This document shows, piece after piece, positions 1 to 7,321 of a DNA stretch of 20,547 nt. The DNA is from Thauera sp. (GTDB lineage: Bacteria > Pseudomonadota > Gammaproteobacteria > Burkholderiales > Rhodocyclaceae). The stretch lies in the NCBI GenBank assembly GCA_023150215.1, contig JAKLLJ010000019.1, forward strand, positions 1 to 20,547, read 5' to 3'. Below the pieces are notes generated by a model that was not told where the DNA came from, did not search any database, and was given only the letters and a program-made list of their open reading frames with translations. How positions within the stretch are numbered: the first letter of the stretch is position 1; every line of letters starts with the position of its first letter. Both the position numbers and the translations under genes were made by a program.

Positions 1-720
1 GGGACTCACGCTCGCGATGGACGCGACATCCACTTCTCCTTCACCAAAGGACTCGATCCTGCCGTTCCACCTCCACCCCATGCCACCACACTGATCCTCG
101 GTGAACCCGGTGCGGGCAAGACCAGCCTGTTCCAGCTCCTGCTGCGCTACTACGAGGTCACCGACGGTGGCATCCGCATCGGCGGTCGCGACATCCGCGA
201 ATTGCCGTTGCGCACCTTGCGTGCCGGCATCGCCCTCGTTCCCCAGGATCCGGTGATCTTCTCCGCGAGCGCGCTCGACAACATCCGCTACGGCCGCCCC
301 GAGGCCTGCGACGACGAGGTGATCGCGGCCGCCCGCGCCGCGGCTGCCGACGAGTTCATCGCCCGCCTGCCCGAGGGCTACGCCACCTTCCTCGGCGAGC
401 GCGGCACGCGGCTGTCCGGCGGCCAGCGCCAGCGCATCGCGATTGCGCGCGCGATCCTCAAGGGTGCGCCCATCCTGCTGCTCGACGAGGCCACCAGCGC
501 GCTCGATGCCGAATCCGAGATCCTCGTGCAGCAGGGCCTGGCGGCGGCGATGCAGGGGCGGACGACGCTGATCATCGCGCACCGCCTGGCGACGGTGCAG
601 AAGGTGGACCGCATCGTGGTGGTAGACGGCGGCCGCATCGTCGAGACCGGCACCCCGGCCGACCTGCGTCGCCAGGGCGGGCTGTATGCGCGGCTGGCGG
701 CGCTGCAACTGGACGGATAA
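1..720 (+). CDS. ABC exporter, C-terminal nucleotide-binding domain (5' end outside window)
   Basis: The reading frame is open from base 1 to the TAA at 718-720, giving about 239 residues of the ATPase domain of an MsbA/HlyB-type exporter (membrane and ATPase domains usually fused). Visible motifs are Walker A GEPGAGKT (nt 100-123), a Q-loop in VPQDP (about 238-252), signature LSGGQ (412-426), Walker B ILLLDE followed by the D-loop SALD (472-507), and the H-loop IIAHR (about 571-585). It would power export of a lipid or hydrophobic substrate across the inner membrane; the substrate cannot be told because the membrane domain is off-window. The first ~100 nt are odd: codon choice is less GC-biased, a proline run precedes Walker A, and Walker A has Glu and Thr where exporters usually have Pro/Ser and Ser. 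This could be real divergence or low-quality sequence at a contig edge. Confidence 0.9.
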   Translation, partial: GTHARDGRDIHFSFTKGLDPAVPPPPHATTLILGEPGAGKTSLFQLLLRYYEVTDGGIRIGGRDIRELPLRTLRAGIALVPQDPVIFSASALDNIRYGRPEACDDEVIAAARAAAADEFIARLPEGYATFLGERGTRLSGGQRQRIAIARAILKGAPILLLDEATSALDAESEILVQQGLAAAMQGRTTLIIAHRLATVQKVDRIVVVDGGRIVETGTPADLRRQGGLYARLAALQLDG

Positions 721-743
721 GGGGCGGAGCGATCGCACGCCCC
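721..743. terminator. possible hairpin terminator between convergent genes
   Basis: GGGGCG (721-726) and CGCCCC (738-743) form a 6-bp GC stem with an 11-nt loop immediately after the ABC gene stop codon. No T-run follows, so it is not a textbook intrinsic terminator. Its position between convergent genes is the main support. The rest of 744-834 shows nothing else. Confidence 0.3.
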
Positions 744-834
744 GTATCGACAGCCGCTCGCGGTGTGTATCGTTGCGATGGCTTGGCCGACCGTCGTGTC
801 GTGTCCGAGCGGCGCAGGCGCCTCATGGGCTTCG

Positions 835-1851
835 TCAGGGCAGGGTGCGCTCGCGCACGAAGCGCGGAAAGCGCGGCAGCCCGGTGGGGGTGAGTTCGCG
901 GTGGCGGTAGGTGACGAGTGCGCCGATTGCGGGCGGGTTCGCACGCAAGGCGTCGGTGAGGCCGCTGCCGATGCGGAAACGTCGACCGTCGTCCGCCTCC
1001 ACCAACAGGGCGCCGACCTTGCCCTGCAGGCGACCCCTGCCGGGGAGGTAGCCGAGCACGCGCGCCTCGGCGTCGAGCCAGGGGGTGAGCTTGAGCAGCG
1101 CGTTGCTGCGTCCGGACTGCCATCGCGCGTCGGCGCGGTGGAGCATCAGTCCTTCGCCGCCCCCGGCGACGGTCTCGTCAAGCAGCTGCTGCAGGCTTGC
1201 GCGATCGGGTACGCGCTGCTGCGCGACCATTTGCAGCCAGGGCACCTTCGCCGCCGCGACGATGTCGCGCAATCCTTGTAGCCGGGTGGTGAAGTCGCCG
1301 CTGGCGGCGGGCCGGTCGAAGAGCATGTAGCGCACCTCGCGCCAGGCGGGGTCCTGCGGATCTTCGCGGCGGATCAGCCCGGAGAGTTCGTCGAAGCGCC
1401 GGCGGCCGAGCCAGAGTTCGCCGTCGAGCGGGGTGGGTGGCAGGGCGGCGAGGAACCAGTCCGGGGCGCGGATCTCGCGTCCGCTGCGAAAGCAAAGCCG
1501 GTGGCCGTCCCACAGCGCGCGCACGCCGTCGAGCTTCTCGCTGACCCAGTAGGCGGCGGGGTCGATCGAAGCTTCGTAGCGCAGTGCGAGCATCGGGGCG
1601 GGCGTAGGCGGCGCCTCGGCGCGGTGGGGTGGAGTCGGCGCGGCAACGCTGGGCATCTGCGCGAGCGAGAGTGCCGGCAGCAGGCCAAGCGCGAGGATCA
1701 GCACGTGCCGTGCTGCGAGAGCCGAACGACCGAAAAGGCTCGCGGCGTGCGCTGATTCGGCGAAAAGCATGGCCGAGCTGAGGTGCGCTGCAGTGTCGGG
1801 CTGGGGCGACGAACGGTGCATGGCCGGGCGGTAGAATGATGACGAAGGCAT
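835..1851 (-). CDS. ATP-dependent DNA ligase, small LigE-like, probably exported
   Basis: The 338-residue frame contains the ligase nucleotidyltransferase motif SEKLDGVRALWDG, with the adenylated lysine at about residue 106. It also has the motif III-like LDGELW, motif IV-like GGGEGLMLH, and motif V-like ALLKLTPW followed by a short OB-fold region ending KVGALLVE...FRIGSG. There is no extra DNA-binding domain, matching the minimal LigE family that seals nicks in DNA and is usually predicted to be periplasmic. A hydrophobic stretch (LILALGLLPALSLAQ, about residues 51-65) looks like a signal peptide, but with start 1851 the n-region would be about 48 residues. Later ATGs at 1821 and 1770 are possible starts, and none of the three has a clear Shine-Dalgarno. 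It lies 36 nt after the DUF3025 stop on the same strand. The end is certain; the start is not. Confidence 0.85.
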   Translation of the reverse strand: MPSSSFYRPAMHRSSPQPDTAAHLSSAMLFAESAHAASLFGRSALAARHVLILALGLLPALSLAQMPSVAAPTPPHRAEAPPTPAPMLALRYEASIDPAAYWVSEKLDGVRALWDGHRLCFRSGREIRAPDWFLAALPPTPLDGELWLGRRRFDELSGLIRREDPQDPAWREVRYMLFDRPAASGDFTTRLQGLRDIVAAAKVPWLQMVAQQRVPDRASLQQLLDETVAGGGEGLMLHRADARWQSGRSNALLKLTPWLDAEARVLGYLPGRGRLQGKVGALLVEADDGRRFRIGSGLTDALRANPPAIGALVTYRHRELTPTGLPRFPRFVRERTLP

Positions 1852-1887
1852 TGTAGGTGGCGCGCTTGCGCATCGCCAGCCCTTCCT

Positions 1888-2712
1888 TCACGTGCTTGCT
1901 GGATGCCGCTTCGGGCGGAACTGGCGGGAGTCGCGGTAGTAGTGCGCGCAGGCGCTGTCGGGGGTGACCCCCGGAATGCCGAGCAGGGGCAGCGGCGCCA
2001 GGCTGCGTGGGGTGAGGAGGTCGATGGCGGCCTCGAGGTGGTGCGCGAGCCAGGCGTCGGTTTCGGCCAGCGCATCCGTCGCGGGCAGCCCCAGCCAGGC
2101 CGGATCGACGACGCGGTAGAGCGCCTTGGCGCACAGGCCGACGAAGGGTGCGCGCAACTGGTCCCAGCTGCCGTGGCCGAAGACCAGGAAGCGGGTGCTT
2201 GCCAGCAGGTGCGTGCGCCGGTTCCAGAACGCTTCTTCCCAATCGTGCGCGGCGAGCAATGCGGGGATCTCGGCGTCGGCCGACACCACGACGATGCCGC
2301 ATTCGTCGAACTGGGTCAGCGCGTCCCGCCTGGGGCCGCGCCCGGACAGGCCGGCAATCTCGCGCGCGCGCGCTTCGGCCAGGTGCAGCCGGTTGCACGC
2401 CGATTTTGTGCGCGGCCACGCACACCAGGCGAGCGCATTGAAGAAATCGTGCCAGTCGCCGTCGCGGGTGGGGACTTCGCCGCTGGCGAAAATGCGCTCC
2501 TCATAGCTGGCGTGGCCGCCGATCGGTGGTGCCACGAAGCGGATCGGTACCCCGCTGCCGCTGTGTGCATCGGCAGCGGCGTCGCCGAGCAGGGTATTGA
2601 GCGCTGCGTGCGCGGGAACGCCGGTTGCGGTGAAGCGGGCCAGCCAGGGCGCGATCGGCGCAAACAGGGGGTGCCTGGCAAAGGAGGCCGGGATGTCGTC
2701 GACGGGATCCAT
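1888..2712 (-). CDS. DUF3025 domain protein
   Basis: The 274-residue protein starts at the ATG at 2712 (MDPVDDIPASF). Longer in-frame extension runs into repeat-containing intergenic DNA and is not credible. It is recognisable as DUF3025 by the block WHDFFNALAWCAWPRTKSACN (about residues 90-110), the following DECGIVVVSAD, and the C-terminal HYYRDSRQFRP. The family is common in Beta- and Gammaproteobacteria and has no established function; I see no transmembrane segment or known catalytic motif. The ribosome-binding site is weak. It may be co-transcribed with the DNA ligase downstream (36-nt gap), but nothing in the sequence links their functions. Confidence 0.85.
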   Translation of the reverse strand: MDPVDDIPASFARHPLFAPIAPWLARFTATGVPAHAALNTLLGDAAADAHSGSGVPIRFVAPPIGGHASYEERIFASGEVPTRDGDWHDFFNALAWCAWPRTKSACNRLHLAEARAREIAGLSGRGPRRDALTQFDECGIVVVSADAEIPALLAAHDWEEAFWNRRTHLLASTRFLVFGHGSWDQLRAPFVGLCAKALYRVVDPAWLGLPATDALAETDAWLAHHLEAAIDLLTPRSLAPLPLLGIPGVTPDSACAHYYRDSRQFRPKRHPAST

Positions 2713-3030
2713 GGGCTGAATTTTGCCCCGGCGAAGGGATTTGCGCAGATCGCTGCGTTGCGTGGGGGCAGCGGGGATGGAGCGGGGATGGCGAGGGTTG
2801 GGGGCGAGTGGTTCGCGGCTTCCGCCGCTCCTACAGAGGCACTTGCAGGCGTGGCGCAAGCCGTTAGCCGCGAAACGCGGGATTCGTGTGCGGGCCAAAA
2901 GTTCCACGGCCGTGTTCGCGCCTTCCGGCGCTCCTACAGAGAGGCGCCGGGCGCCTCGGTCCGTTTGTAGGAGCGCCGGAAGGCGCGAACGCATGCGTGG
3001 CTGCCAGCCTTCGCCATGCCCGCCGCCCGC
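2713..3030. repeat. REP/BIME-like palindromic repeat cluster 1 (intergenic)
   Basis: This 318-nt gene-free stretch between DUF3025 and leuA carries 24-nt REP-like units with the core TAGGAGCGCCGGAAGGCGC or its reverse complement. Copies are at 2812-2835 (-), 2844-2874 (+, degenerate), 2915-2938 (-) and 2966-2989 (+). They form two (-,+) pairs of 63 and 75 bp, the layout of bacterial interspersed mosaic elements. The second pair encloses a smaller inverted repeat, GAGGCGCCGGGCGCCTC (2941-2957), so the whole can fold into a nested hairpin. An 11-bp tandem duplication, AGCGGGGATGG twice, lies at 2770-2791. The same unit recurs at 7008-7315. REP units usually affect mRNA stability or termination and are spread by RAYT transposases; none is encoded here. 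Confidence 0.85.
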
Positions 3031-4740
3031 TCAGGCCGCCTGCGCTGCCGGCGCCACGTCGAGCGCCGGCTGCAGGCGATTGATCCCGCTGACGATGGCG
3101 CGGATCGATGCGGTGACGATGTTGCTGTCCACCCCCACGCCGTAGCGGTCGCCGCCCTGCCCGCCTGCCTCGGTCAACTCGAGGAAGGCGCAGGCCTGGG
3201 CGTTGCCACCGTCCTCGCTGGGGGCGATCGAGCGCTCCTCGAAGCTGCGCACCTGCACGTCGATGCCGGCGCCGCGCAAGGCGTGGATGGCGGCGTCGAT
3301 CGGGCCGTTGCCCTCGCCCACCAACAGATGGCGGGTGCCGCCGATCTCCACGACGAGGCGGATGCCCTGCGCCGCGCCGTGCTCGAAGAGGTGATGCTCG
3401 ACGTAGCGCACTGGCTCGACGCTGTCGAGGTAGGTGCTGCGGAAGAGGTCCCAGATCGCCGCTGCCGACATCTCGCCGCCGCTGGCGTCGGTGACCTGCT
3501 GCACCTCGCGCGAGAACTCCACCTGCAGGCGGCGCGGCATCACGATGCCGTATTCGGTCTCGAGCAGGTAGGCGATGCCGCCCTTGCCGGACTGGCTATT
3601 GACCCGGATCACGGAGTCGTAGCTGCGGCCGACGTCGGCGGGGTCGATCGGGAGGTAGGGTACGTTCCACGGAGCGCCAGCCTTTTGGGCGGCGAATCCC
3701 TTCTTGATGGCGTCCTGGTGGGAGCCGGAGAAGGCCGTGAACACGAGATCCCCCACATAGGGGTGGCGTGGGTGGATGGGCAACTGGTTGCAGTACTCGA
3801 CGGTGCGCGCGACCGCGTTGATGTCCGAGAAGTCGAGCCCGGGCGACACGCCTTGCGTGTACATGTTGAGCGCGAGGGTGACGATGTCGACGTTGCCGGT
3901 GCGCTCGCCGTTGCCGAACAGGCAGCCCTCGACGCGATCGGCGCCGGCCATCAGGCCGAGCTCGGCGGCGGCCACGCCGCTGCCGCGGTCGTTGTGCGGG
4001 TGGAGCGAGAGCACCACGCTGTCGCGACGGGCCAGGTTGCGGTGCATCCACTCGACCTGGTCGGCGTAGACGTTGGGGGTGGCGACCTCGACCGTGGCGG
4101 GGAGGTTGATGATGACCTTGTTGTCGGGCGTCGCGCCCCATTCGGCGGTGACGGCGTCGCAGACTTCCCTGGCGAAGTCGAGCTCGGTGGCGGAGAAGGT
4201 CTCGGGGCTGTATTCGAGGGCGATCTCGGTGCCCTCGGTCTTCATCTGCTCGCCGATCTGCCTGATCAGGCGCACCGCGGAGACCGCGAGCGCGACCACC
4301 TGCGGCTTCTCCATGCCGAACACCACTTCGCGGAAGGTGGGCGAGGTGGCGTTATAGACGTGGATGATCGCCCGCGGCGCCCCGCGCACCGACTCCATGG
4401 TGCGGCGGATGAGGTCCTCGCGCGCCTGGGTGAGCACCTGGATGGTGACGTCCTCGGGGATGTGGCCGCCCTCGATCAGGGTGCGCACGAAGTCGAAGTC
4501 GGTCTGCGAGGCCGACGGGAAGCCGACCTCGATCTCCTTGAAGCCGATCTCGCACACGGTGCGGAACATGCGCATCTTGCGCTCGACGTTCATCGGCTCG
4601 AACAGCGCCTGGTTGCCGTCGCGCAGGTCGGTGCTCATCCAGATCGGGGCGCGGTCGATGAGCTTGTTCGGCCACTGGCGGTCGGCGAGCGCGATCGGGG
4701 CGAAGGGGCGGTACTTGGCGGCGGGCTTGGGCAACATCAT
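3031..4740 (-). CDS. leuA: 2-isopropylmalate synthase
   Basis: The 569-residue protein condenses acetyl-CoA with 2-oxoisovalerate to 2-isopropylmalate, the first committed step of leucine synthesis in the cytoplasm. The DRE-TIM/HMGL barrel motif DLRDGNQAL (residues 38-46) supplies the metal-binding Asp. The second metal motif HPHNDRG is at 247-253, and GNGERTGN, which shapes the active site, is at 276-283. The C-terminal ~130 residues fit the LeuA allosteric domain that gives leucine feedback inhibition. The length matches the long (type 2) LeuA form. Two ATGs are adjacent at the start; GAGGA lies about 7 nt before the first. It is divergent from an Lrp/AsnC regulator across an AT-rich spacer and stands alone, with REP repeats downstream. 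Confidence 0.97.
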   Translation of the reverse strand: MMLPKPAAKYRPFAPIALADRQWPNKLIDRAPIWMSTDLRDGNQALFEPMNVERKMRMFRTVCEIGFKEIEVGFPSASQTDFDFVRTLIEGGHIPEDVTIQVLTQAREDLIRRTMESVRGAPRAIIHVYNATSPTFREVVFGMEKPQVVALAVSAVRLIRQIGEQMKTEGTEIALEYSPETFSATELDFAREVCDAVTAEWGATPDNKVIINLPATVEVATPNVYADQVEWMHRNLARRDSVVLSLHPHNDRGSGVAAAELGLMAGADRVEGCLFGNGERTGNVDIVTLALNMYTQGVSPGLDFSDINAVARTVEYCNQLPIHPRHPYVGDLVFTAFSGSHQDAIKKGFAAQKAGAPWNVPYLPIDPADVGRSYDSVIRVNSQSGKGGIAYLLETEYGIVMPRRLQVEFSREVQQVTDASGGEMSAAAIWDLFRSTYLDSVEPVRYVEHHLFEHGAAQGIRLVVEIGGTRHLLVGEGNGPIDAAIHALRGAGIDVQVRSFEERSIAPSEDGGNAQACAFLELTEAGGQGGDRYGVGVDSNIVTASIRAIVSGINRLQPALDVAPAAQAA

Positions 4741-4833
4741 GGCGCGGTCCTCGTGGGCGTGGCGTGATTCAATGGACGAAAGTTTACGCCGGGAACGGTG
4801 GCAAACGATTGCGTTTTTGCGGTCTAATGACGA

Positions 4834-4848
4834 ATTATTAAGTATAAT
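4834..4848. promoter_or_regulatory. AT-rich inverted repeat in leuA / Lrp-family divergent promoter region
   Basis: ATTAT-N5-ATAAT lies at 4834-4848 inside a strongly AT-rich segment (about 4825-4890) of an otherwise GC-rich spacer between two divergent genes. The dyad and base composition resemble Lrp-type binding sites, so autoregulation by the adjacent Lrp/AsnC protein, perhaps also touching leuA, is a reasonable inference. No -35/-10 pair can be assigned confidently. Confidence 0.4.
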
Positions 4849-4910
4849 CGTTCACAAAAAACAATAATATTGAAATTATCTGCCGTTAATTGAATGGCCT
4901 GGACCCGACC

Positions 4911-5381
4911 ATGCAACTCGACCGCTACGACCGCCACATCCTCGACCTGCTGCAGCAGGATGGCCGCATCAGCAACCAGGACCTCGCCGAGCGCATCAGC
5001 CTGTCGCCCTCGTCCTGCCTGCGCCGCTTGCGTGTGCTGGAAGAGGCCGGCCTCATCCGCGGCTACCGTGCGCTGCTCGACGCCAGGAAGCTCGGCCTGT
5101 CGCTGATGGCGCTGATCCACATTTCGATGGACCGCCACACGCCCGAGCGCTTCATCCGCTTCGAGGCCGAGATCGGCGCCATCCCGGAGGTGCTCGAGTG
5201 CCTGCTCATCACCGGGCAGGACGCCGACTACCAGTTGAAGGTGGTGGTCGCCGACATGGACGCCTACCAGGAACTGCTGCTCGAGCGCATCACCCGCATT
5301 CCTGGGGTTACCGGCGTGCATTCGAGCTTCGTGCTGCGGCGGGTGATCGACAAGACCGCGCTGCCGCTGCCCGGCGCTTGA
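4911..5381 (+). CDS. Lrp/AsnC family transcriptional regulator
   Basis: The 156-residue protein beginning MQLDRYDRHIL has the standard layout: an N-terminal winged helix-turn-helix (LLQQDGRISNQDLAERISLSPSSCLRRLRVLEEAGLI, about residues 13-48) and a C-terminal RAM/AsnC ligand-binding domain (about 65-150, with ITGQDADYQLKVVVADMDAY). Such proteins form octamers or dimers that bind amino acids or other small effectors. The ATG at 4911 gives the usual N-terminus; a TTG at 4890 would add seven residues and is less likely. Neither start has a strong Shine-Dalgarno. It is divergent from leuA and 154 nt upstream of hmp. The effector is unknown; the proximity to leuA hints at a branched-chain amino acid but does not prove it. 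Confidence 0.93.
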   Translation: MQLDRYDRHILDLLQQDGRISNQDLAERISLSPSSCLRRLRVLEEAGLIRGYRALLDARKLGLSLMALIHISMDRHTPERFIRFEAEIGAIPEVLECLLITGQDADYQLKVVVADMDAYQELLLERITRIPGVTGVHSSFVLRRVIDKTALPLPGA

Positions 5382-5503
5382 GCGCGGATCGTGCACAAAG
5401 TGGATATATGTCACGTTGTGAGTGGATAGCGGCGGTGCGTGCCGGCGTCCAAGATGCGTGCGTGCGTGGCCTTTGCTCCGCGCCCGAGCCGACCCGACAC
5501 GAA

Positions 5504-5520
5504 GTCCGCACTGTGCGGAC
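5504..5520. promoter_or_regulatory. perfect palindrome upstream of hmp
   Basis: GTCCGCACTGTGCGGAC is a perfect 8-1-8 inverted repeat ending 15 nt before the hmp ATG and 4 nt before its AAGGAG ribosome-binding site. It could be an operator or a 5'-UTR hairpin that limits ribosome access. It does not match the AT-rich NsrR or FNR consensus. A sequence AAGATGCGT at about 5453-5461 resembles an NsrR half-site only weakly. Confidence 0.45.
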
Positions 5521-5535
5521 CCCCAAGGAGACAAC

Positions 5536-6735
5536 ATGGACGCCCGCGTTCGCGAACTCGTCAAGGCCACCATCCCCGTGCTCAAGGAGCATGGCGTGGC
5601 GCTCACCACCTACTTCTACCAGCGCCTGTTCCGCCATAACCCGGAACTCAAGAACATCTTCAACCAGTCGCACAACGAGACCGGCAAGCAGCCGGTGGCG
5701 CTGGCGATGGCGGTGCTGGCCTACGCCGAGAACATCGACGACCCTTCGGTGCTCGCGCCGGTGATCAACCTGATTGCGCACAAGCACGCCAGCGTCGGCA
5801 TCCGCGCCGAGCACTACCCGATCGTCGGCAAGCATCTGCTGGCCTCGATCAGAGAGGTGCTAGGCGATGCCGCGAGCGACGAACTGATCGCCGCGTGGGG
5901 CGCGGCCTACGGCGCGCTTGCCGACGTTTTCATCCAGGCCGAGAGCCAGCTCTACAGCCAGGCCTGCAACCAGGACGGCGGCTGGAGCGGCTGGCGCAGC
6001 TTTCGCATCATCGACAAGGTGCGCGAGAGCGAGGAGATCAGCTCCTTCCACCTCGTGCCCTGCGACGGCGGCCCGCTACCGGCCTACCGCGCCGGCCAAT
6101 ACACTTGCGCGCGCGTGTTCGTCCCCGAGCTGGGGGTGATGCAGCTGCGCCAATACACGCTGTCGATCGCACCCTGCGCCATGCACTTTCGCATCTCGGT
6201 CAAGCGCGAACCCGCGGGCGCCGCCTCGCCGGCCGGCCGCGTATCGAATCGCCTGCACGATTTCTACCAGGTCGGTGACCTGCTGGAGCTTGCGCCGCCC
6301 TTCGGCGAGTTCTACCTCGACGAGACGCATGAGGGCCCGGTGGTGCTGATCAGCGGTGGCGTCGGCATCACGCCGATGATCGCGATGCTCGATCGACTGG
6401 TGGTGGCGGCACCGTCGCGCCCGGTGCAGTTCGTGCATGCCTGCCGCAACGCCGCGGTGTTCGCCTTCGGTGCGCATCTGGCGAAGGTGGCGGAGCGCAA
6501 TGTGCAGGTGAAGCTGCACCTGTTCCACGATGAAGGCCCGGTTGTGGCGCCGGCACAGTCCGGGCGTGTCGACCTGCGCGCGCTCGCGGGCGAGGTGTTG
6601 GCGGAGGGAGCCGACTACTACCTGTGCGGCCCGCACGGCTTCCTCGAGGCGCAGATCGCGACGCTTCACGAGTTGGGTGTCGAGTCGGCGCGCATCCATG
6701 CGGAGGTGTTCGACACTGGCGGTATCGCAACCTGA
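5536..6735 (+). CDS. hmp: flavohemoglobin, nitric oxide dioxygenase
   Basis: The 399-residue cytoplasmic protein oxidises NO to nitrate using O2 and NAD(P)H. The N-terminal globin domain (about 1-137) has Tyr28 (B10), Phe42 (CD1), Gln52 (E7) and the proximal His84 in AHKHASVG. The FAD-binding domain carries RQYTLS (205-210), where the Tyr and Ser contact flavin. The NAD(P)H domain has GGVGITP (274-280) and YLCGPHGF (362-369). Length and residue spacing are within one residue of E. coli Hmp as I recall it. The ATG at 5536 is chosen because AAGGAG lies 5 nt upstream and the globin starts there; the in-frame upstream extension is unsupported. A denitrifier makes NO, so Hmp fits the inferred lifestyle. 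A perfect palindrome sits just before the gene. Confidence 0.97.
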   Translation: MDARVRELVKATIPVLKEHGVALTTYFYQRLFRHNPELKNIFNQSHNETGKQPVALAMAVLAYAENIDDPSVLAPVINLIAHKHASVGIRAEHYPIVGKHLLASIREVLGDAASDELIAAWGAAYGALADVFIQAESQLYSQACNQDGGWSGWRSFRIIDKVRESEEISSFHLVPCDGGPLPAYRAGQYTCARVFVPELGVMQLRQYTLSIAPCAMHFRISVKREPAGAASPAGRVSNRLHDFYQVGDLLELAPPFGEFYLDETHEGPVVLISGGVGITPMIAMLDRLVVAAPSRPVQFVHACRNAAVFAFGAHLAKVAERNVQVKLHLFHDEGPVVAPAQSGRVDLRALAGEVLAEGADYYLCGPHGFLEAQIATLHELGVESARIHAEVFDTGGIAT

Positions 6736-6740
6736 GGCGG

Positions 6741-6768
6741 GGCCGGCTCGTCCGGCTTCGATCCGGCC
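6741..6768 (+). terminator. GC-rich hairpin after hmp
   Basis: GGCCGG (6741-6746) and CCGGCC (6763-6768) can pair 6 nt after the hmp stop codon. No T-run follows, so termination is only a possibility. Confidence 0.25.
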
Positions 6769-6963
6769 GCGGGGCCGGGGCGGCGCACGTCGCCTGCACT
6801 CGCGGTCCCTCGCGCGCTCGGGGCTTCCCTCGGCGGAGGGCGCCGCGGGGGCGGCGACGCAAACTCGTCGCTGCGCTCCTCAAACATGCGTCGCCTTGTT
6901 TCCCTCGCGACGCCCTCCACCTCGGCGCTCCTGAAGTTGGCGTGCGCCGTCCTGGCCCCGCGG
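6767..6963. mobile_element. MITE-like non-coding element with 23-bp terminal inverted repeats
   Basis: The outer arms at 6767-6789 and 6941-6963 are inverted repeats matching at 21 of 23 positions (left arm begins CCGCGGGGCC and ends CGGCGCACG; the right arm is its complement). Inside, a second inverted pair, GGCGACGCA (6853-6861) and TGCGTCGCC (6887-6895), forms another stem. The ~197-bp unit has no convincing gene; open frames crossing it are low-complexity Arg/Pro/Ala translations. This organisation is that of a miniature inverted-repeat element or a large structured intergenic repeat. I cannot see target-site duplications or count genome copies, so mobility is inferred. Confidence 0.5.
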
Positions 6964-7007
6964 CCTCGCGTGGGTGCGGCTTGGACGCCCGGGTCGAGCT
7001 GGCTTTC

Positions 7008-7315
7008 TGTAGGAGCGCCGGCAGGCGCGAATGCGGTGGTTCGAGTCGGGACGTGCGTCGATCTCGGCAATCACATCGATTGCCATGCCGCTGCTTTCGC
7101 GCCTTCCGGCACTCCTACATGAACCGCGGCGCTGGGGGTGCGGCTTCCGCCGCTCCTGCAGAGGGCGCGTGGGGGTCTTCGTAGGAGCGCCGGAAGGCGC
7201 GAACGGTGCGTTGAAATGGCGGTTGCGCGCGTGCCGTGCGCCGGGTGTTCGCGGCATCCACCGCTCCTATCAGAGGGTGCGCGAGGGTTTGCGTAGGAGC
7301 GCCGGAAGGTGCGAA
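7008..7315. repeat. REP/BIME-like palindromic repeat cluster 2 (intergenic)
   Basis: Six copies of the 24-nt unit found near leuA (core TAGGAGCGCCGGAAGGCGC) fill the space between hmp and tupA: 7008-7031 (+), 7096-7119 (-), 7137-7160 (-), 7180-7203 (+), 7248-7272 (-) and 7292-7315 (+). The last four form two (-,+) pairs of 67 and 68 bp, and the linkers begin with a conserved AGAGG. The first two copies are in the opposite (+,-) arrangement with a longer spacer. The cluster ends 6 nt before the tupA stop codon, so both convergent transcripts would enter strong hairpins here. With 6736-6963 it accounts for most of the 586-nt gene-free gap. Confidence 0.87.
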
Positions 7316-7321
7316 CGGGGC

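Noticed and set aside
3016..4767. 583-codon open frame on the + strand
   Set aside because: It is fully antisense to leuA and its translation is Val/Gly/Ala/Asp-rich low complexity without motifs, as expected opposite a GC-rich gene.
4741..4830. Leucine attenuator leader peptide before leuA
   Set aside because: No short frame with a leucine run and no terminator/antiterminator hairpin pair is visible upstream of leuA.
6666..7070. Short frames inside the MITE-like element
   Set aside because: The translations follow the repeat structure and show no domain or ribosome-binding site; the element is better read as non-coding.
7008..7315. CRISPR array
   Set aside because: The repeats alternate in orientation, have unequal spacing and are themselves palindromic REP-like units; no cas gene is near.
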